This document shows, one piece after another, positions 28,485 through 37,815 of a DNA stretch of 37,815 bases. The position numbers and the translations under genes were made by a program. Source of the stretch: Opitutaceae bacterium. Lineage in GTDB: Bacteria; Verrucomicrobiota; Verrucomicrobiia; Opitutales; Opitutaceae. Each line of letters opens with the position of its first letter. Positions within the stretch are counted from its first letter, which is position 1. A model generated the notes under the pieces. It did not search any database and was not told where the DNA came from. It worked only from the letters and a program-made list of their open reading frames with translations. The stretch is taken from contig CANJNJ010000040.1 in the NCBI GenBank assembly GCA_947474995.1, positions 1-37,815 of the forward strand, read 5' to 3'.

Positions 28485-31436
28485 ATGAACAAACCCTATA
28501 ATTGGAAGACGGCGGCTTGGTTGTTGATCGTGACCGCGGCCAGTGCGACGTCAGTGGCCATGGCGCAGGCCGTCGCCTCCGTGGCACAGTCCAAACCCGA
28601 GGAGGCCATCAAGCTGGATAAATTCTTTGTGACCGGCTCGTTGATTAAGCGCATCGCCAACGAGGGTGCCTTGCCGGTGCAATCCATCTCAATTCAGGAT
28701 ATCGAACAGCAGGGCATCGGCAGCGCCGAGCAACTGGTCATGGCGCTCAACATCAACGGCAATGGTCTGGACAACCTGGCCGGCAACGCCGATGTCGTCG
28801 CAGGAGCACAGCGGGGAAACAACGGCGCGACTGCAGCCAACCTGCGCGGCCAGGGGTCCGGCGCCACCCTGGTGCTGCTCAACGGCCGCCGCGTTGCCTC
28901 CCATGGACTGAGCGGCTCGGTCGTTGATCTCAACTCGATCCCGTTTGCGGCGATCGAGCGCGTGGAAGTCCTCAAGGACGGCGCGTCGGCCATCTATGGC
29001 ACCGACGCCGTCGGTGGGGTCATCAACTTCATCCTCAAGTCGAATTACCAGGGCCTGTCCGCCAGCGTCGCCACCGACGTCACGCAGGATGGCGGCGGCG
29101 CCATCCACCGCGCGTCGGTGCTGGCCGGCGTCGGCGATCTCAACCGCGACAAGTACAATATCATGGCCTCGCTCTCCGTGCAGGAGAACAAGGTGCTGCG
29201 CGGCGACCAGCGCAAGTTCGTCAACACGTTCCAGCCCGACCGCGGCTTGTCGCCCGATACGACCGGCGCCCCGATCGCGACCGTCTGGCCGAACCCGGGC
29301 ACGGGCACCGGTTCGTTCTACAATGCGCTCAGCCGCGACAACCTCGACGCCACCGGCCGCTCCACCGGCCCCGCCGACCCGGCCAACCCGGCGGTGCGCC
29401 TGAACCGCGTCAACATCGTCGATCTACCCGGCGGCCCGGGCTACGCGGGACTGGATGGCATGGGTCCTTATGACGATTTGCTGTGGTCCGCGCCGGGGTC
29501 CAAGTACGCCTCCGCCTGGGACACCGGGCGCGCGGCGGTACTGCAGCAACCCGTGCGCAACACCAATCTCGTGGCGCGGGGCACGTTCAAGCTCGGTCAG
29601 CACCGGCTGATCACGGAGGCCGTGGTCGGCCGCTCGGAATCGACCAAGAGTTTCTCGCCCAACCAAATCTCGACGGCGAGCGCGACTAGCAACAGCACGC
29701 TGCCCAACGGCACGGCGATTCCGAATCCTTTCCGCAATCTCGGTTACCCGAGCACGGCGCCCGATTACAACCGGGTGTTTAATGCCCTCGCGGCCTTCCT
29801 CCCGGAGATCCTGCCCAATCGGGGACAGCCCCTCTTTTTCCGCTGGCGCGCGCTGCCGACGGGCAATCGCGAATATGCGACCCGGAGCGACACCACGCGC
29901 TTCCTGGTCGGAATGGAGGGCCCGCTCGGCTTCCTCTCGCAGTGGGATTACCGCGTCGGCGTCTCCCAGGCCGAGAGCAAGGGCAGTTCGACGCTGAACA
30001 ACGGCTACGTTTACCAGCAGCCGTTCGCGGATCTGCTCAACAAGGGCATCCTGAATCCCTTTTCCTATACGCAGACCCCCGAGGCGCTCGCCGCGCTCGA
30101 CAAGGTGCGGGCCAATGGCGTCAAGCTCTACGGCGGCACCTACACGACGGACCAGGCCGACTTCACCGCCTCCGGCCCGTTGTTCAAGCTGCCCGCCGGG
30201 CAGGTGATGGCCGCCGCCGGGCTCGACTGGCGCGAGGAGAGATATTTCTTTGCCGGCGACCAGCGCCCCAACGCGAACACGGTCGAGGCGCTCATCTTCA
30301 ACGCGCCGTTCGACAACGCGCTCGCCACGGCCGGCACGCTCAAGCGCACGATCAAGGCCGCGTTCGCCGAATTGCAGGTGCCCGTCGTCAAGGGCCTCGA
30401 TCTGAATCCGGCCGTGCGCGTCGACCAGTACGCCGGCTTTGGCCGCACCACCAACCCGAAGGTCACCCTGCGTTTCGCACCCACCGAACAATTCCTCGTC
30501 CGCAGCACCTACAGCACCGGCTTCCGCGTGCCCACCTTCAAGCAGATGTTTGATCCCACCACGCTCACGACCTACGCAGGCAACGATCTGGCCGATCCGG
30601 CGCGCGGCACCAACGGCGTGGTCACGGCCAGCGCGCCGGCCGTCAAACCCGACATTTACGGCGGCGGCAAACCCGACCTGCAGCCCGAGACGGCCAAGAT
30701 GTACTCGGCCGGCTTCGTCATTGCGCCCAACGGCCGCTTCAGCGGGAACGTGGACTGGTGGTCGGTCGAGCGCAACGGCCAGATCCAGACGTTCGGCCTC
30801 ACGGAACTCGCCAGGAACTACGCGGTGTTCAAGGACAACTTCATTCGCGACAGCGCCGGCACGCTCACCGGCGTCGACACCCGCTGGGTCAACACGGGCA
30901 CGGTGGTCACCCGTGGCATCGAGGTCGGCCTGAAGGGCGGCGCCGATGTCCGCGGCGGCAAGCTCTCCGCCGGCTTCGATGTCTCGTGCCTGCTCGAAAA
31001 GAAATCGAAACTGCTCCCCAGCGCACCCTTTGGCGTCAGCGAAGTCGGCCAGTTTACGCGGTCCAGTGACCTGGGCATTCGGTGGAAACACACGGCCAAT
31101 GTCAGTTACCGCCGGGGCAATTGGATGGTAATGCTCAACGAAATGTACCGCGGCGGCTATGTCGACGCTGTGTTGCCCGGCGTGGCCAATGGCACGGTCA
31201 AACCGGTCAACTGGCAACCGAACGTCAAAGCCTACGATATCTACAGCTTCAGCCTGACGTACCGCGGGTTGAAAAATATGACGGTCGTCGCCGGGGTGAA
31301 GAACCTGTTTAATACCGATCCCCCGTTCTCCGCGGCCTACGATACCAACACGGGTGCGGGCAGCAGCTGGGAGCCGCGCGTGGCCGACCCGCGCGGCCGG
31401 TCGTTTACTTTGCGGCTGGACTACGAGTTTCGGTGA
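28485..31436 (+). CDS. TonB-dependent outer-membrane receptor
   Basis: A 983-residue receptor that imports a large substrate through the outer membrane using TonB energy. A signal peptide (KTAAWLLIVTAASATSVAMA, cut near residue 27) is followed by a TonB-box-like IKLDKFFVTGS. The plug domain spans about 55-185 (LPVQSISIQDIEQQG, NLRGQGSGATLVLLNGRRVA, VEVLKDGASAIYGTDAVGGV). The rest is a beta barrel ending FTLRLDYEFR. The style is that of the many Opitutaceae receptors, whose ligands are mostly unknown. The start is ATG 28485; the 11 residues upstream are not part of the signal. Its nearness to ldcA and the epimerase could mean murein-peptide or other peptide uptake, but this is conjecture. Confidence 0.92.
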   Translation: MNKPYNWKTAAWLLIVTAASATSVAMAQAVASVAQSKPEEAIKLDKFFVTGSLIKRIANEGALPVQSISIQDIEQQGIGSAEQLVMALNINGNGLDNLAGNADVVAGAQRGNNGATAANLRGQGSGATLVLLNGRRVASHGLSGSVVDLNSIPFAAIERVEVLKDGASAIYGTDAVGGVINFILKSNYQGLSASVATDVTQDGGGAIHRASVLAGVGDLNRDKYNIMASLSVQENKVLRGDQRKFVNTFQPDRGLSPDTTGAPIATVWPNPGTGTGSFYNALSRDNLDATGRSTGPADPANPAVRLNRVNIVDLPGGPGYAGLDGMGPYDDLLWSAPGSKYASAWDTGRAAVLQQPVRNTNLVARGTFKLGQHRLITEAVVGRSESTKSFSPNQISTASATSNSTLPNGTAIPNPFRNLGYPSTAPDYNRVFNALAAFLPEILPNRGQPLFFRWRALPTGNREYATRSDTTRFLVGMEGPLGFLSQWDYRVGVSQAESKGSSTLNNGYVYQQPFADLLNKGILNPFSYTQTPEALAALDKVRANGVKLYGGTYTTDQADFTASGPLFKLPAGQVMAAAGLDWREERYFFAGDQRPNANTVEALIFNAPFDNALATAGTLKRTIKAAFAELQVPVVKGLDLNPAVRVDQYAGFGRTTNPKVTLRFAPTEQFLVRSTYSTGFRVPTFKQMFDPTTLTTYAGNDLADPARGTNGVVTASAPAVKPDIYGGGKPDLQPETAKMYSAGFVIAPNGRFSGNVDWWSVERNGQIQTFGLTELARNYAVFKDNFIRDSAGTLTGVDTRWVNTGTVVTRGIEVGLKGGADVRGGKLSAGFDVSCLLEKKSKLLPSAPFGVSEVGQFTRSSDLGIRWKHTANVSYRRGNWMVMLNEMYRGGYVDAVLPGVANGTVKPVNWQPNVKAYDIYSFSLTYRGLKNMTVVAGVKNLFNTDPPFSAAYDTNTGAGSSWEPRVADPRGRSFTLRLDYEFR

Positions 31437-31529
31437 ACCCGTTTGGCGCCGTGGCGCCCCGCCTGGCCATCCGGGACCCCAGGCGGGTGGGGATTTCCGC
31501 CCGGCTGTGCGTCGCGCGGCGCTTTGCCG

Positions 31530-32738
31530 TTAGCGCCGCGAGGGCAGCGTGGTTTCCCCGGCGGCGACGCGATGGAGGAAGAGCGCGACGATCTGCGCGC
31601 GTGGCGCGATCGTCTCGACGCGGCAGAACTCCCGGTCGCTGTGCAGGTGGTCGCCGAGGGGCCCGAGCGCGTCGAGGTTGGGCAGCCCGGCCTCGCTGAG
31701 AAAGTTTCCGTCCGAAGCTCCGGCGGTGTGCACCCAGTTGAAAGGGGCGACCCCGACGTCGCGGGCGGCGCGCTGCCATTCCGCAAAAGCGCGAATCTCG
31801 GCGGGCACGCATTCCTTCGGTGGGCGATTGAAGCCGCCCTGCAACTCGAGCTTTAGTCCGTCGATCGCGTTGACCCGGTCCGCCAGCTCCCGGAAACGCG
31901 CTAGGAGTGGCTCGCGATTCGCCGGCGTCGTAACGCGCACATCGATTTCCGCCTTCGCCCAATGGGGGACGACGTTCGTGGCCGCCGTGCCGCCGTGGAA
32001 ATTGCCGATGTTGACGAGCACGCCGGGCATTTCCGCCGGAATCTTGGCGGCCTCGAGCACGAACCCGGCCAGCGCGAGCAGGGCACTCCGGCCATCATTG
32101 GGCACTTTCGCGGCGTGCGCGGCACGACCGTGGCAAATGGCCATAACCGTGCCGGTGCCCTTGCGCGACTGGACGATATCACCCGAAGGGCGTCCCGGCT
32201 CGAAGACGAAACCGAAGTCGCTGCGGCGGGCGGCGGCGCGCAGGAGTTCGACCGAACCATGGGAGCCAGTCTCCTCGTCGGGGGTGAGCAGGACTTCCCA
32301 CCCGACCTGCGCGGCGTGCGGCGTCTGCTCGAAGGCCTGCAGTGCCGCGAGCATGGTGACGAGGCCGCCTTTCATGTCGGCCGTTCCCGGGCCGTTCACC
32401 GTTTGCGCGTCCAGCCAACGGCAGGTTTGAAACGCGTCGTCGGCTTCGTAGACCGTGTCGTAGTGACCGCAGAGCAACACCCGACACGGAGCGTTGGGCC
32501 GCAGGCGCAGGCTCAGCGAGCACACGCCGGCCGGATTGTAGCCGGGCGCGTTCGCCGGGATTTCTTCGACCATCGCAGCTGGAAATGCGCGCACCCAGTC
32601 GTTGCGCAGCGACGTGCGCATCCGTTCGAGGCCGGCGGCGTGACCGGAGCCGGAGTTGATCGCGGCCCAGCGTTCCAGCAACGCGCCAAGTTCTGGTGTG
32701 CGCGCGGTCAGCGCAGTGATCGAGGCTGGGACGGACAT
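31530..32738 (-). CDS. M20-family metallopeptidase (carboxypeptidase G2/ArgE-like)
   Basis: About 402 residues from ATG 32738 (an ATG at 32750 would add four). A di-zinc aminoacylase/peptidase with the M20 ligands in order: CGHYDTVYEAD (His, Asp), GPGTADMKGGL (bridging Asp), PDEETGSHGS (catalytic and ligand Glu), FVFEPGRPSGD (Glu), and ASDGNFLSEAGLP plus LHSDREF near the C terminus. The central dimerisation domain is about residues 175-290. There is no signal peptide, so it is cytoplasmic. Family members hydrolyse N-acyl amino acids or dipeptides; substrate unknown. It converges on the TonB receptor gene and could process peptides taken up, but this is context only. Confidence 0.88.
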   Translation of the reverse strand: MSVPASITALTARTPELGALLERWAAINSGSGHAAGLERMRTSLRNDWVRAFPAAMVEEIPANAPGYNPAGVCSLSLRLRPNAPCRVLLCGHYDTVYEADDAFQTCRWLDAQTVNGPGTADMKGGLVTMLAALQAFEQTPHAAQVGWEVLLTPDEETGSHGSVELLRAAARRSDFGFVFEPGRPSGDIVQSRKGTGTVMAICHGRAAHAAKVPNDGRSALLALAGFVLEAAKIPAEMPGVLVNIGNFHGGTAATNVVPHWAKAEIDVRVTTPANREPLLARFRELADRVNAIDGLKLELQGGFNRPPKECVPAEIRAFAEWQRAARDVGVAPFNWVHTAGASDGNFLSEAGLPNLDALGPLGDHLHSDREFCRVETIAPRAQIVALFLHRVAAGETTLPSRR

Positions 32739-32818
32739 GGCGAGGTACATGACTAAGACGGGCCATATGCCCGGTCCAAGGACTTTCTACCGGGAGGTTG
32801 TCGGAAACGCTCCCTGCT

Positions 32819-33048
32819 TGTCATTCTGAGACTCGTCACGAAGCGCGTGCAAGGTGGACCGGGGCGCTCCGCGCGCGGTCAGCGTTGGGCTCGATCTCAC
32901 GTTCGATGGCCGCGCACGGAGTGCACGGCCCACCCGGTACGCCTTCGATGGGCTTTGGCATGACGTATTTCCGAGACGTCATCAGCAGCGAAGCAAAGAA
33001 TACGTGGTCCCGACGGGGTGGATTTTTCACTAACGCCTTAGAGTGACA
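32819..33048. repeat. Decayed TGTCATTCTGAG-type element
   Basis: TGTCATTCTGAG (32819-32830) and CTTAGAGTGACA (33037-33048) are inverted ends matching at 10 of 12 positions. The right end resembles that of the element at 26043-26140 (shared CTAACGC and a TGACAA end), and AGCGAAGCAAAGAAT near 32987-33001 is the inner part of the same repeat type. Confidence 0.5.
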
Positions 33049-33066
33049 AACATTGGTTTTTCGACC

Positions 33067-33092
33067 CGCTCTTGGCGCGGGCGCCAAGAGCG
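33067..33092. terminator. Perfect 11-bp hairpin after dacB
   Basis: CGCTCTTGGCG and CGCCAAGAGCG form an 11-bp stem with loop CGGG, 17 bp beyond the dacB stop. No T-run follows in the minus direction, so it may protect the 3' end or act with a factor. Confidence 0.5.
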
Positions 33093-33108
33093 AGCGATGG
33101 GGTGGTTG

Positions 33109-34641
33109 TCAGTCACGCCCGTCGTACCTGGCCAACATCAGCGCAATCTCATCGAGTTCGTCGCGAGAGTTCTGACCGGGGGGAGGCACATTGCGGTTTA
33201 GCAATAGACTAAACACGAGCCGTTCGCCCGCCGCCGTCGTGACATAACCGGAAAGCGCATTGGCCCAGCGCAGTGTGCCGGTTTTGGCGCGAAGATTTCC
33301 CTCGGCCGGGGTGCCTTTCATGCGTCGAGCAAGTGTGCCCGTGGTGGCGGCCACCGGGAGGGAACTGATGAACGCATCCTTTTCGCGATGCGCGGCCATG
33401 AACTCCAATAGCCGTACAAGGGCTGCGGCGGTCGTGAGATTATTGCGGGAAAGACCCGAGCCTTCCTCGAAAAAAACTTCGTCCGGGCGCAGCGCATTCG
33501 CCCGCAGGAAGTCGTCCAGCGCTGTGACGGCTAGTTCGTCCGCCCGCTGCCACGCCGGAGTTTTTTCCGTACGTTGGAGTTCGCCGAGATGGGAGAAAAT
33601 TAAATCGGACTCCAAATTCTGCGATGAACGCAGTACTGTCCCGATCAATTCTCGCAAGGGGGCCGAGGTCACTTCACCCAGCGGGAGTGCGACGGCCCGG
33701 GCGGCCGGCGCTTCCGGCCAGCGCAGGCCGCGCGCCTGACCGTCAATTCGGATGCCCCTGCGGGCCAGCGCTTCGCGCAGCGCCCGGGCAAACCAATCGG
33801 CGGGGCGGGGCACGGTCGCCTCCGTGGCCACGACTTTGCCACCGGCGGGCAATTCGCCCCAGACCCGCACCTGATTTTCGCCGGACAAGCGCAGCACGCG
33901 AATCTGCGGCGTGACGCTCGTGCTGCCGGTGGTGAGGCGGTTGTCAATGACGAGGCCGGTGGACGGTTGCAGGAGTTCGATCGTGCACGGTGTGCCGGCC
34001 TCCCGGCCCGGAGCGATCCGGAGGTCGGCGTAGTTGTCCTCCAGACTGATCGCGGAGATTTCCGCGCCATAATCGTCGCTCAGGTCGTCCGCGGTCCAGC
34101 CGGCGCCGTAAGGTGGAGCATGGAAATAGGTCGCGTCCGCCACGAGCTCGCCGGTGATGTGGCGGACTCCGGCCCGCTCGAACACGGCCACGAACGGCTC
34201 GAACAGCGCCCAGAAGTCCCGCCGATCGCGGCGACCGTTCCAACTGGGATCGCCCCGCCCGCACACGATGACGTCACCCTTGAGTTCGCCGGCCCCATTC
34301 ACGGCGGCCGTGGCAACTATCGGGGTGACGATGCGATAATCGCCGCCGAGTTGGGAGAGGGCCAGGGCGGCTGTGTAGAGTTTAGTGTTGGACGCTGGGC
34401 TCAGGCGGCGGTCCGCGTGGTGTTCGAACCAAACCGTGCCTCGATCGAGCGAGGCAATCTTAACGCTCCAGCTGGCGCCGGCGAATCGAGGCGAACTGAC
34501 ATAGGCTTCGAGACCCGGGCGTAGTTCCGCCAGCGAATGGAAAGCTTGGGGCGGGAGTGAATCGCCGCCAACTCCCCATGTGGCCGGCGCCAGGGCCGCG
34601 ACGAGGCCCCACGCCAAGCCCCACGGGAATGAAGGCATCAT
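33109..34641 (-). CDS. dacB: D-alanyl-D-alanine carboxypeptidase/endopeptidase (PBP4 type)
   Basis: A 510-residue penicillin-binding protein of family S13, which trims or cleaves peptide cross-links of peptidoglycan in the periplasm. The N terminus (MMPSFPWGLAWGLVAALAPA) is a signal peptide. The three PBP motifs are S84-N-T-K87 within SPASNTKLYTAA, SRN in EEGSGLSRNNLTT, and K453-T-G within NLRAKTGTLRW. A large insertion between motifs 1 and 2 with VIVCGRGDPSW and ISLEDNYADLRI is typical of DacB. Either of two adjacent ATGs may be used. It lies 94 bp downstream of ilvB but is functionally unrelated; it pairs in theme with ldcA and the epimerase. Confidence 0.92.
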   Translation of the reverse strand: MMPSFPWGLAWGLVAALAPATWGVGGDSLPPQAFHSLAELRPGLEAYVSSPRFAGASWSVKIASLDRGTVWFEHHADRRLSPASNTKLYTAALALSQLGGDYRIVTPIVATAAVNGAGELKGDVIVCGRGDPSWNGRRDRRDFWALFEPFVAVFERAGVRHITGELVADATYFHAPPYGAGWTADDLSDDYGAEISAISLEDNYADLRIAPGREAGTPCTIELLQPSTGLVIDNRLTTGSTSVTPQIRVLRLSGENQVRVWGELPAGGKVVATEATVPRPADWFARALREALARRGIRIDGQARGLRWPEAPAARAVALPLGEVTSAPLRELIGTVLRSSQNLESDLIFSHLGELQRTEKTPAWQRADELAVTALDDFLRANALRPDEVFFEEGSGLSRNNLTTAAALVRLLEFMAAHREKDAFISSLPVAATTGTLARRMKGTPAEGNLRAKTGTLRWANALSGYVTTAAGERLVFSLLLNRNVPPPGQNSRDELDEIALMLARYDGRD

Positions 34642-34713
34642 GGCCCGGTTAAAAAGAAGCCGCCGCGGCCCAACGGGGTCCGTTAGAAGGTAAGACTGCG
34701 ACCCGGGAGCCCA

Positions 34714-34736
34714 AGGTTTTCGCCGGGCGAAAACCT
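34714..34736 (-). terminator. Hairpin at the ilvB stop codon
   Basis: AGGTTTTCG and CGAAAACCT form a perfect 9-bp stem with a 5-nt loop, overlapping the ilvB TAG. No T-run follows, so termination may be partial. Confidence 0.4.
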
Positions 34737-36513
34737 ACTTCAGCAGCATTTCCTTCACTGACTTGCCCGCCGGGATCATCGGCAGCACGTGCTCGGTGTA
34801 GGGCACGATGACGTCGAGAACGTAAGGGCCGTCGTGATCCAGCATCTCTTGGATGGCGGCCTTTAGCTCGCTCTTCTTAATGACGCGGCGACCCTTCACG
34901 CCGAAACCCTCGGCGATCTTCACGAAGTCGGGATAAAGCGCGTCGGGATTGTCCGGGCTGCCGACGTTCGATTCGTCACCGAGGATCGTGTTGCCGCGGA
35001 CGCTGCCATAGAAGCGGTCTTCCCACTGCACGACCATACCGAGGTGCTGATTGTTCAGGATCATCGCCTTCGCCCCGATCTTCTCGATGTGCGCGGTCGC
35101 GAGTTCCTGGATGTTCATCACGAATGAACCGTCGCCGTCGATGTCGATGACCTGTTTGTCGGGAAACGCGACCTTGGCCCCAAGGGCCGCGGGATAGCCG
35201 AAGCCCATCGCGCCGAGACCGAGTGAGCTGATGTACCGGCGGGGCTCGTCAAAGCGGTAGAATTGCGCGGCCCACATCTGGTGCTGGCCCACGCCCGTTG
35301 TGATAATCGCGTCGCCCTTGGTCAGTTCGTAGAGCGCCGCGACGGCCTCCTGGGGGACGATGTGCTTGCTCTGCTCGAAGCGGAACGGCTGCTCCTTTTT
35401 CCACGTCGCGATTTGCGCGTGCCACGCCTTCGTGTCGGGCGGGGCGAACTTTTGGGCGGCGGCGAGCGCGGTGAGGCGGGTCAGCGCGTGCTTGATGTCG
35501 CTCGTGATGGCGAGCAGGACGCGCTTGTTCTTGTTGTGCTCGGATGTGTCGATGTCGATGTGGACGATCTTCGCCTGCGCCGCAAACTTGGTCGTGTCGC
35601 CGGTGATCCGGTCGTCAAAGCGCGCGCCGAAACAAAGCAAGAGGTCGCACTGGTCGACGGCCCAGTTGCCATAGGCGGCACCGTGCATGCCGAACCATTG
35701 CATGGAGAGACGGTGCGACTCCGGAAAACCACCGAGACCCATGAGCGTGGTGGCCACGGGAATATTGGTCGTCTCGGCGAACGCCTTCAGTTCCTTGTGC
35801 GCTTCGGCGGAGATGATGCCCCCGCCGGTATAGAGAACGGGGCGCTTGGCTTCCGCGATCAGCGCGAGGAGTTGCTTGAGCTGGTCGTCCGTGGCATGCT
35901 GGGTGGCGGTGGCGTAGCTGCTGCGAAATTCCACGGTGGCCGGAAACACGGGCTGGAACTTGGCCTGCTGGATGTCCTTCGGGATATCGATGACCACGGG
36001 ACCGGGTCGGCCGCTGCGGGCGAGGTGGAACGCTTCCTTGAAGATGCGCGGCAGCTCGTTCACGTCGATGACGAGATACGAATGCTTCACGATCGGCAGC
36101 GTCATCCCGTAGAAATCGGTCTCCTGAAAGGCCATCTTGCCGATGTACTTTGATAACACCTGCCCGGTAATGGCCACCAGTGGGATGGAATCCATGTAGG
36201 CGTCGGCAATCGCCGAGACCAAATTGGTCGCGCCCGGACCGCTAGTCGCCATGCACACGCCGACTTTGCCGGTGGCGCGGGCAAAGCCTTCAGCCGCAAA
36301 CGAACCACCTTGTTCGTGGCGGGGTAGGATGGTGCGGATCTTGTCGGTCCGGGCCAGCGCCTGATGCAGTTCCTGCGAGGCGCCGCCGGGATAGGCGAAA
36401 ATGACATCGACGCCCTCGCGGATCAGGCACTCGACGACGCAGTCGGCACCCTTCATTTCGCGGCCGATCTCGGCCTGAGGAAACGCTGCGGGAGAGGTGG
36501 TGTCTTTTTTCAT
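34735..36513 (-). CDS. ilvB: Acetolactate synthase large subunit
   Basis: A 592-residue thiamine-diphosphate enzyme, the first common step of valine, leucine and isoleucine synthesis. The catalytic glutamate is in [17 protein letters not shown], the FAD/substrate region in [17 protein letters not shown] and ITGQV, and the ThDP-Mg motif in [20 protein letters not shown] with [24 protein letters not shown] is also conserved. An in-frame ATG at 36660 would add 49 residues with no family match; [10 protein letters not shown] at 36513 is preferred. The regulatory subunit ilvN/ilvH is not next to it: dacB follows. No clear leader-peptide attenuator is visible upstream. Confidence 0.94.
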   Translation of the reverse strand: MKKDTTSPAAFPQAEIGREMKGADCVVECLIREGVDVIFAYPGGASQELHQALARTDKIRTILPRHEQGGSFAAEGFARATGKVGVCMATSGPGATNLVSAIADAYMDSIPLVAITGQVLSKYIGKMAFQETDFYGMTLPIVKHSYLVIDVNELPRIFKEAFHLARSGRPGPVVIDIPKDIQQAKFQPVFPATVEFRSSYATATQHATDDQLKQLLALIAEAKRPVLYTGGGIISAEAHKELKAFAETTNIPVATTLMGLGGFPESHRLSMQWFGMHGAAYGNWAVDQCDLLLCFGARFDDRITGDTTKFAAQAKIVHIDIDTSEHNKNKRVLLAITSDIKHALTRLTALAAAQKFAPPDTKAWHAQIATWKKEQPFRFEQSKHIVPQEAVAALYELTKGDAIITTGVGQHQMWAAQFYRFDEPRRYISSLGLGAMGFGYPAALGAKVAFPDKQVIDIDGDGSFVMNIQELATAHIEKIGAKAMILNNQHLGMVVQWEDRFYGSVRGNTILGDESNVGSPDNPDALYPDFVKIAEGFGVKGRRVIKKSELKAAIQEMLDHDGPYVLDVIVPYTEHVLPMIPAGKSVKEMLLK

Positions 36514-37013
36514 GTCTAGGCTTCGATTAAAAAGCCCGCTAGCAAAAACCATTGGCTGGCGACGACGCAAGCCCGGTGTGGACGGTTGGCCTGCCAAACT
36601 GGGTTTTTCCCCGTCGGCCAGATTGGAATTAAGGCAATTTCCGCCTTCTATTTCATCCACTTGTGTCCATTTGCCAATGGGCGGCCAGAAATGCGGCGGG
36701 CGAAAGATTTGGTTTGGAGCAAGGCAGGTTACCTGCGCTTAGGCGCAACGGCGGCGAGATTTGCCCAGGAGTCAATCCAAGGTTCCTGACTAGCCGGACC
36801 ACTCCTCACACGAATTCTCCGCCCGAAATCCGAGATCCGCGGTGTCCCGTCTATCGGGCAAGTCAGTATGGTGAGCCCTTCGGATCACCCTCCGCCGGGC
36901 CGGTGCTTTTGAGTGCGAGATCCGGATGGCCGTTTCTCGGCACCTTGGCGCTTCGGCGCGGGCACTGGCGTAAAAAGGCTGGCGAATTGCAATCGTCCCC
37001 ACACGTTGCCGCC
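36514..37013. other. Divergent intergenic region, ilvB to ymdB
   Basis: Five hundred bp between two divergent starts. No convincing gene is seen. Small palindromes occur: TGCGC/GCGCA (about 36733-36746) and GGTGA/TCACC (36870-36889). It should hold both promoters, but no strong -35/-10 pair stands out. Confidence 0.4.
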
Positions 37014-37796
37014 ATGCTCAAGCTGCTCTTTATTGGCGATATCGTGGGTCGGCCCGGCCGGGATATTGTGGCGGAGCGGCTCGCGAGAATTCGCCAGGAG
37101 CACGCCCTCGATTTCGTCATCGCCAATGCCGAGAATGCGGCGGCCGGCGCGGGTATTACCGAAACAATTGCCAAGTCGATTCTCGGGTGCGGGGTCGACG
37201 CCATCACGTTGGGCGACCATGTTTGGGACCAGCGCGGCTGGGAGAACGAAATCACCCAAATGGAACGCGTGTGCCGGCCGGCAAATTTGCCCAAGTCAAA
37301 TCCTGGATGGGATCACTTGATCCTCGAAGCCCGGGGCTTTCGCGTGGCGGTCTTTACGGTGCTTGGACGCACCTTCATGAACATGAAGGCGGACTGTCCC
37401 TTCCTCTGTGCCGATCGGATGATTGCGCAACTGCGTCCCCAGTGCGACGCGATCATCGTGGAAGTCCATGCCGAAGCCACGTCCGAGAAGCAGGCCCTCG
37501 GCTGGCACCTCGACGGACGCGTGACGGCGGTACTTGGCACCCATACCCATGTTCCGACCGCCGACGCGTGCCTGCTGCCGAAGGGAACCGCGTTTATCTG
37601 TGACGTGGGGATGACCGGGCCCTACGCGAGCGTGTTGGGTCGGGAGGTAAAACCGGTCGTCGAGCGGTTTCTTGATGGGATGCCCCGGCGGTTTGAAGTC
37701 GCCACTGAAGATGTTCGGCTGTCCGGCGCGATGATCGAAATCGGAGCTTCGATGGCGCGGGCAAAGAAAATCGAGTTGTTTACCGTGCGGGCCTGA
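37014..37796 (+). CDS. YmdB-family metallophosphoesterase (TIGR00282 type)
   Basis: A 260-residue di-metal phosphoesterase. In Bacillus subtilis YmdB cleaves 2',3'-cyclic nucleotides and influences biofilm and nanotube formation. Metal and active-site residues: D9 in [12 protein letters not shown]40 and N41 in [10 protein letters not shown]68/H69 in [10 protein letters not shown]152 in [10 protein letters not shown], and H177/H179 in [18 protein letters not shown] also matches. In the usual motif GNHTWD an Asn occupies the place of D68; the substitution may alter metal binding or be normal for this group. The frame is open far upstream but MLKLLFIGD at 37014 is the family start. It may be the first gene of a unit running off the window. 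Confidence 0.9.
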   Translation: MLKLLFIGDIVGRPGRDIVAERLARIRQEHALDFVIANAENAAAGAGITETIAKSILGCGVDAITLGDHVWDQRGWENEITQMERVCRPANLPKSNPGWDHLILEARGFRVAVFTVLGRTFMNMKADCPFLCADRMIAQLRPQCDAIIVEVHAEATSEKQALGWHLDGRVTAVLGTHTHVPTADACLLPKGTAFICDVGMTGPYASVLGREVKPVVERFLDGMPRRFEVATEDVRLSGAMIEIGASMARAKKIELFTVRA

Positions 37797-37815
37797 TCCG
37801 CAGGAATTCAGCGGA

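Larger units (their letters stand above)
32739..33108. other. Intergenic region with repeat remnants
   Basis: These 370 bp contain no convincing gene on either strand. They hold a decayed TGTCATTCTGAG-type element (32819-33048) and a strong hairpin (33067-33092). Confidence 0.5.

Noticed and set aside
29424-31217. 597-codon minus-strand frame opposite the TonB receptor
   Set aside because: Val/Glu/Arg/Gly-rich shadow without domains; the receptor on the plus strand explains the DNA.
36514-36660. T-box or leader-peptide attenuator of ilvB
   Set aside because: No run of branched-chain amino-acid codons, no T-box AGGGTGG-type core and no convincing terminator/antiterminator pair.
1-37815. CRISPR array or prophage
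   Set aside because: No regularly spaced direct repeats, no cas-like genes, and no phage structural genes; only an integrase-like remnant.

Overview
This GC-rich window looks like a chromosomal segment of a Verrucomicrobiota bacterium, most likely of the Opitutaceae. That is an inference from protein style: a fused CcoN-CcoO cbb3 oxidase, an Opitutus-like TonB-dependent receptor, a type II glutamine synthetase, few clear Shine-Dalgarno sites, and frequent GTG/TTG starts. Nothing in it is a full prophage, CRISPR array or intact insertion sequence. The genes are mostly housekeeping, with several unusual fusions and many small repeats and hairpins.

Layout. 1-3493 holds a minus-strand block: thrH, a YceH-family gene and glnS. 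3494-4860 is a small accessory zone: tRNA-Arg(CCG), a broken integrase-like gene beside it, a double CDGSH iron-sulfur protein, about 490 bp of gene-free hairpin-rich DNA, and a short DUF1737-like gene. 5056-10286 is a plus-strand block of three large proteins: a tandem (double-domain) adenylate kinase, a tandem PPK2-class polyphosphate:AMP phosphotransferase, and a SulP transporter carrying STAS and cyclic-nucleotide-binding domains. 10329-11094 has two small conserved-looking genes. 11148-19608 is a cbb3 cytochrome oxidase operon (CcoS-like, CcoNO fusion, CcoQ-like, mono-haem CcoP, CcoG, a small membrane protein in the CcoH position, a SafE/DsbD_2 membrane protein, CcoI copper ATPase). 19713-20724 is a yqjD-yqjE-yqjK operon on the minus strand. 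21394-22994 is dnaX, with a ten-A run that joins two reading frames (gamma/tau). 23008-24663 (minus) holds a gamma-glutamylcyclotransferase-like gene, a PP2C phosphatase and a very small kinase-like protein. 24901-25932 is glnII behind a possible sigma-54 promoter. 26221-28335 pairs an LD-carboxypeptidase with a dipeptide epimerase (murein peptide recycling). The rest is a TonB-dependent receptor, an M20 peptidase, dacB (PBP4), ilvB and a YmdB-type phosphoesterase.

How the parts work together. The adenylate kinase and polyphosphate:AMP phosphotransferase, 14 bp apart, form a complete route from polyphosphate to ATP, and both are internally duplicated. The oxidase genes make a self-contained terminal oxidase unit with its copper loading and redox assembly factors. 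LdcA, the epimerase and DacB all act on peptidoglycan peptides.

The most interesting observations are the dnaX slippage site, the adk-pap double-fusion pair, a heptanucleotide repeat family that also lies inside glnS and is translated there, the cloverleaf-folding element at 4539-4618, and the minimal kinase/PP2C pair. Product calls rest on motif recognition without database searches.
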